Of a DNA stretch of 64,000 bases, positions 11,461 through 22,562 are shown one piece after another. The DNA comes from Argopecten irradians. Its lineage: Eukaryota; Mollusca; Bivalvia; Pectinida; Pectinidae. The notes under the pieces are model-generated. The model was not told the DNA's origin, made no database searches, and was given only the letters and a program-made list of their open reading frames with translations. How positions within the stretch are numbered: the first letter of the stretch is position 1; each line of letters begins with the position of its first letter. The position numbers and the translations under genes are program-made. The stretch is taken from positions 70,949,469-71,013,468 of the forward strand of contig NC_091134.1 in assembly GCF_041381155.1 (NCBI RefSeq), written 5' to 3'.

Positions 11461-11740
11461 TTTGTCGGAACTTGCGTTTTGTTTAAATCTAAATTCGTAC
11501 CACGTCCTACAAATTTTTTGACGATCTTCTTCCGCTCACTGTTGTTTTTCTTAGTACACGCGATAGCTTACTTTAATACGAGTTCACAATATCAATGACG
11601 AGATTGCTCAGAGTACAATTGTGCAAGCAGGATCAGACCCGCTATACAACAAGTCCAGCTTATAATACTGAGTCGAAATTTACACCAACATTTGATCTGA
11701 TAATTTAACAACCTCACTAATAACAATCACGCTGTACCCG

Positions 11741-11990
11741 TTCCATTATGCGTTTTAGACAGACACCTGATAATAGGGGGTTTCGGGATGTATACCGTCC
11801 CTATACAAGTCAACGCTTAGCTCAATCTGGGATTTTTGCTTCTTTTTCCCCTTTCTATATTTTGCTACGTCCAGATGGATTTCTGGCGATATAAATTTGC
11901 TATCCTTGTTGAATTCCTTAATGAAGCTGTTCATTTCCCTAACTGACTGAGCATTTTTGAGATTTGATGTTCGTAGTCCTGTTTCCCTTC
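11741..11990 (-). pseudogene. Short coding remnant ending in a DGIHP motif
   Basis: On the minus strand a frame of about 75 codons reads through NAQSVREMNSFIKEFN and then SPEIHLDVAKYRKGKKK, ending SVDLYRDGIHPETP and a stop at about 11757. The DGIHP tail resembles the C-terminal Asp/His block of SGNH/GDSL hydrolases, which occur in some LINE ORF1 proteins. It lies upstream of, and on the same strand as, the PHD-like remnant at 10548-11460, so both may belong to one decayed element or array. Weak call. Confidence 0.3.
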
Positions 11991-12009
11991 CTCCACTTAT
12001 TGGAATCGA

Positions 12010-13028
12010 AGAGAGATGGCCCCTATTGTCATGTCTTTGGTTGCCAGGTCACAAGTTGCTGTCCATAGATGGGTCATGGCGCGGCGTCCGTCCGTCCGTC
12101 CGTCCGTCCGTCCGTCCGTCCGTCCGTCAACATTTCCTTTAAATCGCTACTAGTCATAGAGTTCTGCATGGATTGTAACCAAATTTGGCCACAAATATCC
12201 TTGGGGGAGGGGGAACAGAACTTGTATAAATTTTGGCTCTGACCCCCCGGGGGCAGGAGGGGCGGGGTCCAATAGGGGAAATAAAGGTAATCCTATAAAT
12301 CGCTACTTGTCCTAGAGTTCTGCATGGATTGTAGCCAAATTTAGCCACAAACATCCTTGGGGGAGAGGAAACAGAACTTGTATAAATTTTGGCTCTGACC
12401 CCCCGGGGGTAGGAGGGGCGGGGCCTAATAGGGGAAATAGAGGTAAATCCTTTAAATCGCTACTTGTCCTAGAGTTCTGCATGGATTGTAACCAAAATTA
12501 GCCACAAACATCCTTGGAGGAAGGGGAACAGAGGAACTTGTATAAATTTTGGCTCTGATCCCCCAGGGGCAGGAGGGGCGGGGCCCAATAGGGGAAATAG
12601 AGGTAAATCCTTTAAATCGCTACTAGTCATAGAGTTCTGAATGGAATGTAACCAAATGGGCACAAACATCCTGTTTGGAAGGGGAACAGAACTTGTATAA
12701 ATTGGCTCTGGCCCCGCGGGGGCAGGAGGTGCGGGGCCCAATGGGGGAAATAGAGGTAAATCCTATAAATCACTACTCAGTTGTCCTAGAATTCTGTATG
12801 GATTCACAAGTAATCAAATTTGGCCACAAACATCCTTGGGGGTAGGAGCACAGAAATTGTAAAATTTTGGCTCTGACACCCCGTGGGCAGGAGAGGTGGG
12901 GCCCAATAGAGGAAATAGAGGTAAATCCTTTAAATCTTTAAAAAGAAAAGAAACAATGAACCTGTATTCAGAACATAACTTGGCAATACAAACCAGGTGA
13001 GCGATACAGGCCCTCTGGGCCTCTTGGT

Positions 13029-13068
<40 letters not shown>
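12010..13068 (-). repeat. Bivalve-type interspersed repeat with five about 155-bp tandem subunits
   Basis: Between the cgtc microsatellite and a 42-base poly(T) run (13027-13068) lie five subunits starting near 12139, 12293, 12449, 12610 and 12762. Each has aaatcgctact, gagttctgcatggattgta, aacatccttgg and a C/G-rich gaccccc.gggggcaggagg block. The end reads ggccctctgggcctcttgg. On the minus strand the element therefore begins with A-rich DNA and aagaggcccagagggcct, close to the head of the other repeat family here (aagaggcccatgggcct). Non-coding; Pro/Gly-rich minus frames are subunit read-through. Confidence 0.75.
12086..12128. repeat. (CGTC)n microsatellite
   Basis: About ten uninterrupted tandem cgtc units at the head of the 12010-13068 repeat. 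They are the likely expanded form of a cgtccgtc motif in that repeat. Confidence 0.9.
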
Positions 13069-13070
<2 letters not shown>

Positions 13071-13970
13071 TATTTCCTTTCTATTATTTTTTGCTTTCCT
13101 CAGTTGAAGCTCCAGCTCTGCAGCCAAATTCAATTATTGGTGTGTTTTCTTGTTGGCCTACTTCATTTTGCTGTCGCCGATGAAATCATCAATAATGTTA
13201 TAACGATTTATGAAATCCAAGCTGTAAATTGTTGCATTCCACTATGTAGTGATAAAATTTGGTTTTGTAATTTTTTATTTCGTACAATTCTGATTTTTCG
13301 ATGTTTCGTACAACTCTGATTGAAAAATAACGATTATGAAATCATAACTGTGAATTGTTGCATTTCACTAAATAATATTAACATTTTGTTTTCATAATAA
13401 CCTAATTTGTACCATTCTGATTTATTTTTTTCAAAAGTGAATTAATCAAATTTTAAGTCGGGACGTGATTTCTGAAACATCCTGTAAGATTTAAAGTGTA
13501 GAAACGTTTGTAAATACCACTTGACAATTTCTTAAATATGTTTCGGATGTTTATTTGACATCGTGTCAGGGGAGTGTTAAATCTGTATGTATAAAAGCAC
13601 TGCAGTCAAAATGTCTGTGTCAAGAATCTGCCGTAATTTTGTTAATCAAAATGTATTTGCCAAACTGTATTAGTTAAATTGTAACTGTTATATATTTTAT
13701 GTAGAACATTATATAATACGTTTTAATTAACTTGAACATATAGCTTTCAACAATAAATTCGATCACCGCTGAAACAATGACATGTAAGTCATATCACCTG
13801 GCTGCAACACACATCATTTTACAAAGTTATTTATGGTTCATACTAAGTTAAAATAACCCGGTTACGTGATACTTTGAAACATGTAAATAATTTATTGGAC
13901 AATTAAGTGGCCTAGACAAGCTGAACGTGTTAAGGAGAGAGAAAGTAGCAGCTGTCCCTCCCATGTAAAG
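13069..13970. other. Upstream flank of the serine protease
   Basis: AT-rich, no gene. A diverged direct duplication of about 120 bp covers roughly 13200-13310 and 13322-13430 (shared gaattgttgcatttcact-type core and acaattctgattt-type end). Nothing else recognisable until the TATA box at 13971. Confidence 0.5.
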
Positions 13971-13980
13971 TATATAAATA
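13971..13980 (+). promoter_or_regulatory. TATA box of the serine protease gene
   Basis: tatataaata lies 36 bases upstream of the ATG at 14016. With the usual 25-30 base spacing, transcription would start near 14000-14008, giving a very short 5' leader, which is common for secreted digestive enzymes. Confidence 0.75.
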
Positions 13981-14015
13981 CCGAGCCGACCTGTCATCGT
14001 CCACAAGTCGACACC

Positions 14016-17000
14016 ATGACGTCTATTTGGCTCCTTATCCTCGTCATCAGCGGTAAGACAATGCTTAATTATTATTCAAGACGGTTTAGATGTTATAAAG
14101 TATTGATATTAGACGATATAAAGTAAAACTATTTCGATTTAGAAATATGAAAAAATAGAATACAAAAATATATCAATGTTTATTTTTAGTTCTATACTAA
14201 AACTAATAACTAATTCTAAATTATAAATACAAGTCAACTGAAAATGGTTGAGCCTATATTTCAATTCTATAGGTGTTTTAGAGATAAGTTTCTTAAAGTG
14301 AACAGTCGGACAAGGATGGCTAAAGTTGGTAAAAATGGTGTGAATGTATCCAGTATTATTTCTTATGAAATAGAAAAATAAAATCTCTCGTCAAAATCTG
14401 TCTGCGTACGAAAAAATTAATTTAAAGTATGGGAATTCTAAAACGTCCTCCCGGCTGACTATGTCTGTGGTTACATTTCCACGCAGCCTCGCTTTCAATG
14501 CTTTCAACTTTTCTTTACTTTAATGGTCAGAACTGAGAAACTAAGCAGAACTTGACCGTCCTATTAATATGTGAGAACTTTTGGAAGCCAATGAACGCAT
14601 TTAGACTGGTTTTCTTTGCCCGACTATTCACTTTAAACATGATTTATAACAGTTTGTCATTTTGGCTCACAATTCCATGATAAAGGAAATAGAGATTTTC
14701 CTACAAGTGATTGTTGTTTATTATGTTTATCAAACTTAAGTTTTGAAAAGACTCGTGCTTCAGCGAGTGTCTTTTTAAAACTTTAAAACTAACTAACGAG
14801 TCCATGTATGTGTATAAACTTCATAAACAACAGGCATGCGTTGTGGAACATGTTCACCCCATTACTGTAACTATATTTATACTGTGATGATCAGTTGTTT
14901 CTTTTTAGTGAAGCTCAACACCGCATATTGCGACATGATTTAGACATCTTTTCGCCATAAAGATATAGTACATAAATACAGAGCCAAAATTCTGGGGTTT
15001 TTTTTACTTGAAAAGGCAACTACCTGTTATACGGTAAATGTTATGCTGTTTAAAAGGAAAGATAATCTTAAGTTAAAAGCCAATCGGAATCAAGGGGGAT
15101 TTGGAGATGACCAATGAGAAGTGCCATACGGGTGTGCACACTGTGGTGTGTAGGCATAAACGATAACCAACTGCTTTGAATTTTTTTAAGAGGCCTAGAG
15201 ACCTGATATTGGGTCTGTGACAAGCTGGGATGAAGGGCTACCATATTTGTTTTTTTTACCTTGATCTTCATTCACATGGTAAAATAGGCTTAAATCTTTA
15301 AACGACTATGTTTATAGTCAGATGACCGTTAAGGCCCATGGGCCTCTTGTTATTACTTGATTTTCCAATGTGAAGCATGAAGGTTATGGGATAAATATAT
15401 ATTTTTTTAAATATAATTTTAAATCATTAACCATCTCGAGTATTTCTTTGGGTTGTTTATACTAGACATACTTTACTAAACATACTAAGGTTGTTTTATA
15501 CTACTCGATTACGTATATACGTGTACTAAGGTTGAACTATACTATTAAGACGAGAAGCAATGGGCATATGATAAAGAGTTTGTTTGATAACAGTAGGCTG
15601 TCTAGCATTGCCGGAGATACCCACTGTCAAACATCCTAACCAGGACCTCATAGACCAAGCGGAACAGGTACCCAGTATCGAACATCCAAACCAGCAGCTG
15701 ATAGACCAAGCGGTTCAGGTACTTGTGTATAGTGATCTAAATCCATAAATCGTTTCATTTGTTAACAAATGGTCACTCGGAAGTTACAGCCAGGTTAATA
15801 ATGTCCCGGCAATGTTAATTCAAGTTGCCTATAATTGACTAACAGAATCTTTCACAAACCTTAATTTATTAATATGAACTTGTCTTAATTTACTTAATCT
15901 GCAAACATTAATTTGTCTGTTCGCGTAAAAATTAATAAAATATTTCCCTACCTTGAGGGCTTGGACAACGAAATTTCACTCCTCTGGACAATTCATGAAT
16001 GTCCAACTTTCGGCAGGCCTCATATCAGATATTTATGAATTACCTTTCCATTTGAGGTTTCGTTTTCATGCCTTCAAGGTAGAGTAACTTTAACGTTCAG
16101 CACTGGCAGTTTCCCCTCCACCATGCGCTATTCACTGTTTGCAACCCCCTTGTCACATTTCTTAAGCTGGCAATGAATAGTCCTGCTTTGGCCCTTACCA
16201 AGTCTTGTCTTTTTGGGAATGTCATGAATCCATGGTTGCACCATCATCGCAACCTTGGCTTTCACATTTTAAACACTTAAAGCTGTTTCTGTTCCATAGT
16301 TGTCGTTAGAATTTGATATAGATATAAAGTGAAGGGAGTTAGTCATAAATTGTTGATAGTTTGAGTCTACACTGAAGCATTGACCTGTAGACAAAGCGGA
16401 CACTATATAAAGCGATTGCGCAATTATGATTGTCATCAACAAAAACTTTTGGGAATTTGAAACTTCTGAAATTTCATCAGCATGATTTTGCTGAAATATG
16501 CATGTAATGGTCCGTCCGTTATATATATATATTTTTTTTCATTTATTTCAAATATGGTTGCCACCGCAGATGTTTTCTTAATTTCTAATTTTCAATTTTT
16601 TTCTGAAGTTCTACTCTTCATATTCATCATTATTTACAATATTAAAGAAACATTATATGTGTAAGTTTGTGACAGAGGTATGAGTTACTAAAGTTGTCTA
16701 TTGAGGCCTGTCTGTGTTTTGTATTATAGAGGTTGGCGAATGTCCAAGGTAGGATCATCCAAGGAAGCGATACCACCATTGACAGGTACCCGTGGCAGGC
16801 TTCACTAGAATATAACGGTAACCACATCTGTGGTGCCGTCATTCTAACGAACGATTTCGTTCTCACAGCAGCCCACTGTGTACAGAATACCATCAGGTTT
16901 GTATTTGTCTGAAAATACTGAACTAGGGATATTACAAAAGTTAACCACAAATCAAACCCGACATTAAAATGAATAGTCGGGCAATGGAAACCAGTCTAAA

Positions 17001-20000
17001 TGCGTGTATTGGCCTTCATAAAGTCCTTACATATAAAAACGACGGTCAAGCTCTGCATACGTTTTCTAGTTTTGACCATTGAAATATTGGAAAAGCCCCA
17101 TGTAAATTTAGCACAGTTTTATAAAAATTAAACTTTTTGAAAGCTCAAGCTTTTTGAAATGTAACCACGGACTTAGCTAGCCGGGAAGATGTTCGAGAAT
17201 TCCTTTAATTTAAAGGAATTTCCTTGCATGCAGAGCGATTTTGACGGGAGATTTTGTTTCTCCATTTCATAAGAAATTATACTGGATATATTCACACCAT
17301 TTTTACCGATTTTAGCCTTCCTTTGCCCGAATGTTCACTTTAAAGTACCATACCCTGTAAATATCCAGACACATCATAATTTACCACGCAGAAATCCGAA
17401 ATATATTACATCATGCATGAAGGAATAATGAGACATAATCCGAAAATCTGAGTGTAAGTCGAAATCAATTGCAAAGCGGCTCATGATGAAAGTACACTAG
17501 ATTTTTGTGTTATCTTCATAACATACAAAAATATATATTTAAGTTAATCTATGATTTTAATCTATTTACATGCAATTCCACTTTTATTTTAGGTCTCTTT
17601 GTCTTGGAAATTATCAGCTATTGTATCAACCAATATGATGCGACGTTATAACGGCGACGTTTATGACTTTATGAAATGATTCATACGATGTAAAAATGAT
17701 TGGTTGTATACAACCTTACATAATTTTTACATGTGATTGAACACTTTAATGATAGAATTAATTCTTAACTTTACACGCAGTGATTATGTTGTTCACGTGG
17801 GAAGTGCATCGAGGACTGCATCAGGCGGATCAAGACACAACGTACAACAAGGCAAATTGGTAAGCTATGTATTATACAACAATTATATTAGGGGACGTGG
17901 ATGTAGCGCGGTGGTAGAAGGCGCAGGTATGTTTGGATGTCGTAGATCGCGAGCTCGAGGGCCGGGTAGGGAACGAGTCAATAAATTGTCATCCTTTGTT
18001 AAATTGTGATTCTTTGATATATATATATATATATATACTAGTATATATATATTTAGTATATATATATAAATTTAATAAAATACAGCTCCTTATTCATACC
18101 CTGCTTGATAAAGGATATGAAAACATCCAATTAGGGGTCACTTTCTGAAATTGTTCCAGAATCTTAGAAGTAAATTTCAAGTGGTCATATCGCCCAAAGA
18201 GAACAACAAAGCTAATTATGTATGTATACTGGGACGGAATATCGTTTTCAATAGATGTAGCTATAGGTGTAGTATACAGGTCCCCAGACCCCTTGTGGGA
18301 TTTTGTCAGATATTAAGAGGGGTGATGATAATGTATTTCATTAAGATTGTATATCACTAAGTAAACCTGTTAGAAATCACTCCATTATTGCTTTTTCACA
18401 AGTCCATTTGTCTTATTATTTGTTTCAGCATGAAGATTTTTATAATGGAGCCTCCCCCTCCAACGGAGCCTTTCCATACGACATAGCTGTCTTGCTGTTG
18501 AGAGACCCCATTACCTACAACTCCAATAAACAACCGATCGGTTTAACAGCTGTGACTAACTCCGTTCTGGCAACCTACGATTCCAGCGACTGCGTGATAA
18601 CAGGATGGGGCAGAAACGAAAATAACGGTAACCATTGGTGACAGAGACATTTTATAACGCTCATTACTGGCAGCTAGTATAGCCAACAGATTGGAAAACA
18701 GATGGATAATCAAGCGTATAATGAGTTTGGGCATGATATCATATCTGCTATGACCCAATGGGTAGAACATGGGAAACGCGGTATACTGTATTACCTTATA
18801 TGGAGAACAAGAGGAAACTGAGGTTACTGTATTGTCTTATATGGAGAACAAGGTAAAATTGGGGTTTCTGTATTGCCTTATATGGAGAACAAGGGAAAAC
18901 TGAGGTTACTGTATTGCGTTATGGGGAGAACCAGGGAAAACGGGGGTTACTGTATTGCCTTATATGGAGAACAAGGGAAAACTGAGGTTACTGTTTTGTC
19001 TTATATGGAGAACAAGGGAAAATTGGGGTTTCTGTATTGCCTTATATGGAGAACAAGGGAAAATTGGGGTTTCCGTATTGCCTTATTGGTAGAACAAGAG
19101 GAAACTGAGGTTACTGTATTGTCTTATATGGAGAACAAGGGAAAACTGAGGTTACTGTATTACCTTATATGGAGAACATGGGAAAATTGGGGTTTCTGTA
19201 TTGCCTTATTGGTAGAACAAAGGGAAACGGAGGCTACTGTATTGCATTATGGGGAGAACAAGGGAAAACTGAGGTTACTGTATTACCTTATATGGAGAAC
19301 AAGGGAAAACGGAGGTTACTGTATTGCGTTATGGGGAGAACCAGGGAAAACGGGGGTTACTGTATTGCCTTATATGGAGAACAAGGGAAAATTGAGGTTA
19401 CTGTATTACCTTGTATGTAGAACAAATGAAAACGGAGGTTACTGTATTGTCTTATATGGAGAACATGGGAATATTGGGGTTACTGTATTGCCTTATATGG
19501 AGAACAAGGGAAAACGGGGGTTACTGTATTGCCTTATGGGGAGAACAAAGGAAAACGGAGGTTACTGTATTGCCTTATATAGAGAAACAAGGGAACATTG
19601 GGGTTACTGTATTGTCTTATGTGGAGAACAAGGGAAAACGGAGGTCACTGTATTGCCTTATTGGTAGAACAAGGGAAAACGGAGGTAACTGTATTGCCTT
19701 ATTTGGAGAACAAGGGAAAACGGAGGTTACTGTATTACCTTATGGGGAGAACCAGGGAAAATGGGGGTTACTGTATTGCCTTATGGGGAGAACAAGGGAA
19801 ATCAAGGGTTACTGTATTGCCTTATGGGGAGAACAAGGGAAAACGGGGGTTACTGTATTGTCTTATGGGGAGAACAAGGGAAAACGGGGGTTACTGTATT
19901 GTCTTATGGGGAGAACAAGGGAAATCGTGGGTTACTGTATTGCCTTATGGGGAGAACAAGGGAAATCGGGGGTTACTGTATTGCCTTATGGGGAGAACAA

Positions 20001-22546
20001 GGGAAATCGGGGGTTACTGTATTGCCTTATCGGGAGAACAAGGGAAAACGGGGACATTGTCTGGCGGGTAGAACTATGAAAATGGGACTTATCTAAGGAT
20101 ATGGTTTACACACTAATAAATAAAAAATGAAATCCAATCATTTCTGGCTTTTGGTTTTTTTTATTGCTAATGACTACTTGCAGTATTACCAGATATCCTG
20201 CAGATGACCAACGTCAAGGTACTCACCGATAACACATGTCGAGTGTTCGCAGGGAATTACTTGAGGGACAACTTACATATCTGTGTGGATGGTGTGGATG
20301 AAAGTGGTGGCTGTAACGTAAGTCAAATAGTATTATCCTGAATGGGATGGCATGGAGCTGTAAGTAAGTCAAATAGTATTATCCTGAATGGGATGGGGAG
20401 GAGCCGTAACGTAAGTCAAATAGTATTATCCTGAATGGGATGGTGTGGAGCTGTAACGTAAGTCAAATAGTATTATCCTGAATGGTATGGTGTGGCGAAC
20501 AGTGACGGCTGTAACGTAAGTCAAATAGTATTATCCTGAATGGGATGGTGTGGAGCTGTAACGTAAGTCAAATAGTATTATCCTGAATGGGATGATGTGG
20601 CGAACAGTGACGGCTGTAACGTAAGTCAAATAGTATTATCCTGAATGGGATGATGTGGAGCTGTAACGTAAGTCAAATAGTATTATCCTGAATGGGATGA
20701 TGTGGAGCTGTAACGTAAGTCAAATAGTATTATCCTGAATGGGATGGTGTGGAGCTGTAACGTAAGTCAAATAGTATTATCCTGTATGGGATGGTGTGGC
20801 GAACAATGACGGCTGTAACGTAAGTCAAATAGTATTATCCTAAATGGGATGATGTGGCGAACAGTGACGGCTGTAACGTAAGTCAAATAGTATTATCCTG
20901 AATGGGATGATGTGGCGAAAAGTGACGGCTGTAACGTAAGTCAAATAGTATTATCCTGAATGGGATAGTGTGGAGCTGTAAGTAAGTCAAATAGTATTAT
21001 CCTGAATGGGATGATGTGGCGAACAGTGACGGGCTGTAACGTAAATCAAATAGTATTATCCTGAATGGGATAGTGTGGAGCTGTAACGTAAGTCAAATAG
21101 TATTATCCTGAATGGGATGGTGTGGAGCTGTAACGTAAGTCAAATAGTATTATCCTGAATGGGATGGCATGGCGAACAGTGACGGCTGTAACGAAAGTCA
21201 AATAGTATTATCCGGAATGTGATGGTGTGGCGAACAGTGACGGCTGTAACGTAAGTCAAATAGTATTATCCTAAATGGGATGATGTGGCGAACAGTGACG
21301 GCTGTAACGTAAGTCAAATAGTATTATCCTGAATGGGATGGGGAGGAGCTGTAACGTAAGTCAAATAGTATTATCCTGAATGGGATGGGGAGGAGCTGTA
21401 ACGTAAGTCAAATAGTATTATCCTGAATGGGATGGGGAGGAGCTGTAACGTAAGTCAAATAGTATTATCCTGAATGGGATGATGTGGCGAACAGTGACGG
21501 CTGTAACGTAAGTCAAATAGTATTATCCTGAATGGGATGGGGAGGAGCTGTAACGTAAGTCAAATAGTATTATCCTGAATGGGAGGTTGTGGCGAACAGT
21601 GACGGCTGTAACGTAAGTCAAATAGTATTATCCTCAATGGGATAGTGTGGAGCTGTAACGTAAGTCAAATAGTATTATCCTGAATGGGATGGTATGGAGC
21701 TGTAACGTAAGTCAAATAGTATTATCCTGAATGTGATGGCGTGGGGTGGAGCTGTAAGTAAGTCAAATAATATTATCCTGAATGGGATGATGTGGCGAAC
21801 AGTGACGGGCTGTAACGTAAGTCAAATAGTATTATCCTGAATGGGATGGTGTGGCGAACAGTGACGGGCTGTAACGTAAGTCAAATAGTATTATCCTGAA
21901 TGGGATGGTGTGGAGCTGTAACGTAAGTCAAATAGTATTATCCTGAATGGTATGGTGTGGAGCTGTAACGTAAGTCAAATAGTATTATCCTGAATAGGAT
22001 ATTGTGGCGAACTGATGTTGCTCTAACGTATGTCAAATTATCGTTTGTTTTATAAGTGTTTTTTGGAATATGTTTTTATCTCATTGATGAGACAGTATAA
22101 ACCAATAGTTCGGATTATCTTCATTAATCATAACTAAACTTTTAAATGTTCAAACAACCGTCCTCCAATGGGAGAAAACATCTCATTTAAACGATACAAA
22201 TTTTTCATTTTTTAGTCCATTCTCAGGTACACAAAAACAAAATCAATATATGTAAAATCCATCTTGAACTTCTTGATATGATGCCGTAGCAACAAATGTT
22301 TAATTCAAATTTCTAAATATGTCTGAATAGCGGTTCTATTCCCACGATTCTAAGTACTTGATTTATATTATCATGTAGGGTGACAGCGGCGGGCCATTAG
22401 CGTGTAAAGTTGGAAACAACTACGAACTTGCCGGTGTGACGTCATTCGTATTTGGACAATGCTTGACCAGTTCCCCGACTGTTTACGCTGAGACGTACGG
22501 CCTCCGGGAATGGATCGCGACAGCAATGGACAATCTGTCGTTGTAA
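14016..22546 (+). CDS. Secreted S1A serine protease, elastase-like, seven exons
   Basis: Exons inferred from splice sites and family fit: 14016-14052, 15594-15718, 16730-16896, 17781-17859, 18429-18627, 20184-20317 and 22379-22546. All introns are GT-AG and phases agree, giving 302 residues. Residues 1-18 are a signal peptide (MTSIWLLILVIS). The propeptide holds a 17-residue motif twice (HPNQDLIDQ at 26-34 and HPNQQLIDQ at 43-51). Activation is predicted after Arg62 (R-IIQG instead of the usual IVGG). The triad is His103 (TAAHC), Asp154 (DIAVL) and Ser250 (GDSGGP). Cysteines allow the four conserved bonds 88-104, 191-256, 221-236 and 246-275. Pocket positions equivalent to chymotrypsin 189, 216 and 226 are Gly244, Val271 and Thr281, as expected for elastase-like preference for small residues. 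Probably a digestive or extracellular protease. No disabling change seen. Confidence 0.9.
14291..14638 (+). mobile_element. MITE in protease intron 1
   Basis: The ends cttaaagtgaacagtcgg and gcccgactattcactttaaa are inverse of each other, about 348 bp apart. The interior includes aaaaatggtgtgaatgtatc and a ggaattctaaaacgtcctcc block. The same element, reversed, lies in intron 3 at 16964-17345. Confidence 0.75.
15248..15355 (-). repeat. Fragment of the bivalve interspersed repeat in protease intron 1
   Basis: Plus-strand accttgatcttcattcaca, then cagatgaccgttaaggccca and tgggcctcttgtt, is the reverse complement of the head of the repeat found at 8035, 38690 and 49668. Subunit sequence at 15170-15240 (gcctagagacctgatattgg) is probably part of the same copy. 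Confidence 0.75.
15950..16085. repeat. Foldback repeat in protease intron 2
   Basis: cctaccttgagggcttggac (from about 15951) is the imperfect inverse of catgccttcaaggtagag (to about 16083). About 28-bp arms around an 80-bp centre that itself holds a small palindrome (gacaattcatgaatgtcc). Confidence 0.55.
16964..17345 (-). mobile_element. MITE in protease intron 3, opposite orientation to the intron 1 copy
   Basis: It starts ttaaaatgaatagtcgggca and ends ttgcccgaatgttcacttta. Internal blocks (aggaatttccttgcatgca-like, gatatattcacaccatttt) are the reverse complement of the intron 1 copy, so the two copies could pair in the pre-mRNA across exons 2 and 3. A 20-bp palindrome, ttcctttaatttaaaggaat, is seen at about 17200. 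Confidence 0.75.
18016..18075. repeat. (TA)n microsatellite in protease intron 4
   Basis: Runs of tatatatata interrupted by ctagta and ttagta. It is responsible for short spurious reading frames nearby. Confidence 0.85.
18780..20070. repeat. 41-bp minisatellite, about 31 copies, in protease intron 5
   Basis: The unit reads ggttactgtattgccttatg then gggagaacaagggaaaacgg g; spacing measured at 41 bases in the right half. Left units carry tatatggagaac and right units tatggggagaac, so variants are grouped along the array. The unit has no stop in any plus-strand frame and 41 is not a multiple of three, which makes all three plus frames open for hundreds of bases. These are not genes. Confidence 0.9.
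20318..22040 (+). repeat. 58/47-bp minisatellite in intron 6 carrying about 33 copies of the exon 6 donor site
   Basis: The long unit is 58 bases: gtaagtcaaatagtattatc, ctgaatgggatggtgtggcg, aacagtgacggctgtaac. The short form lacks 11 bases (gtgtggagctgtaac). The first unit starts at the real 5' splice site of exon 6 (20318). The last 30 bases of the long unit are a diverged copy of the last ten codons of exon 6 (exon: DGVDESGGCN; repeat: DGVANSDGCN), so almost every unit repeats aac|gtaagt. I count about 33 units plus one decayed unit at 22021. A few differ at the donor (gtaagtaagt, gtaaat, gaaagt). Confidence 0.9.
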
Positions 22547-22556
22547 TTCCTTGGTC

Positions 22557-22562
22557 AATAAA
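22557..22562 (+). terminator. Polyadenylation signal of the serine protease
   Basis: aataaa lies eleven bases after the TAA stop (22544-22546), so the 3' untranslated region is very short, matching the short 5' leader. Confidence 0.75.

Noticed and set aside
12154-12741. Pro/Gly-rich minus frames
   Set aside because: Read-through of the about 155-bp subunits of the interspersed repeat.
17737-18148. Plus frames of 71-90 residues around protease exon 4
   Set aside because: They are exon 4 (17781-17859) extended into its intron and the TA microsatellite; the exon itself is accounted for.
18873-20096. Overlapping plus-strand frames of 83-264 residues with repeating ENKGK / YCIALWGEQ motifs
   Set aside because: All are read-through of the stop-free 41-bp minisatellite in intron 5; splice sites of the protease place this DNA inside an intron.
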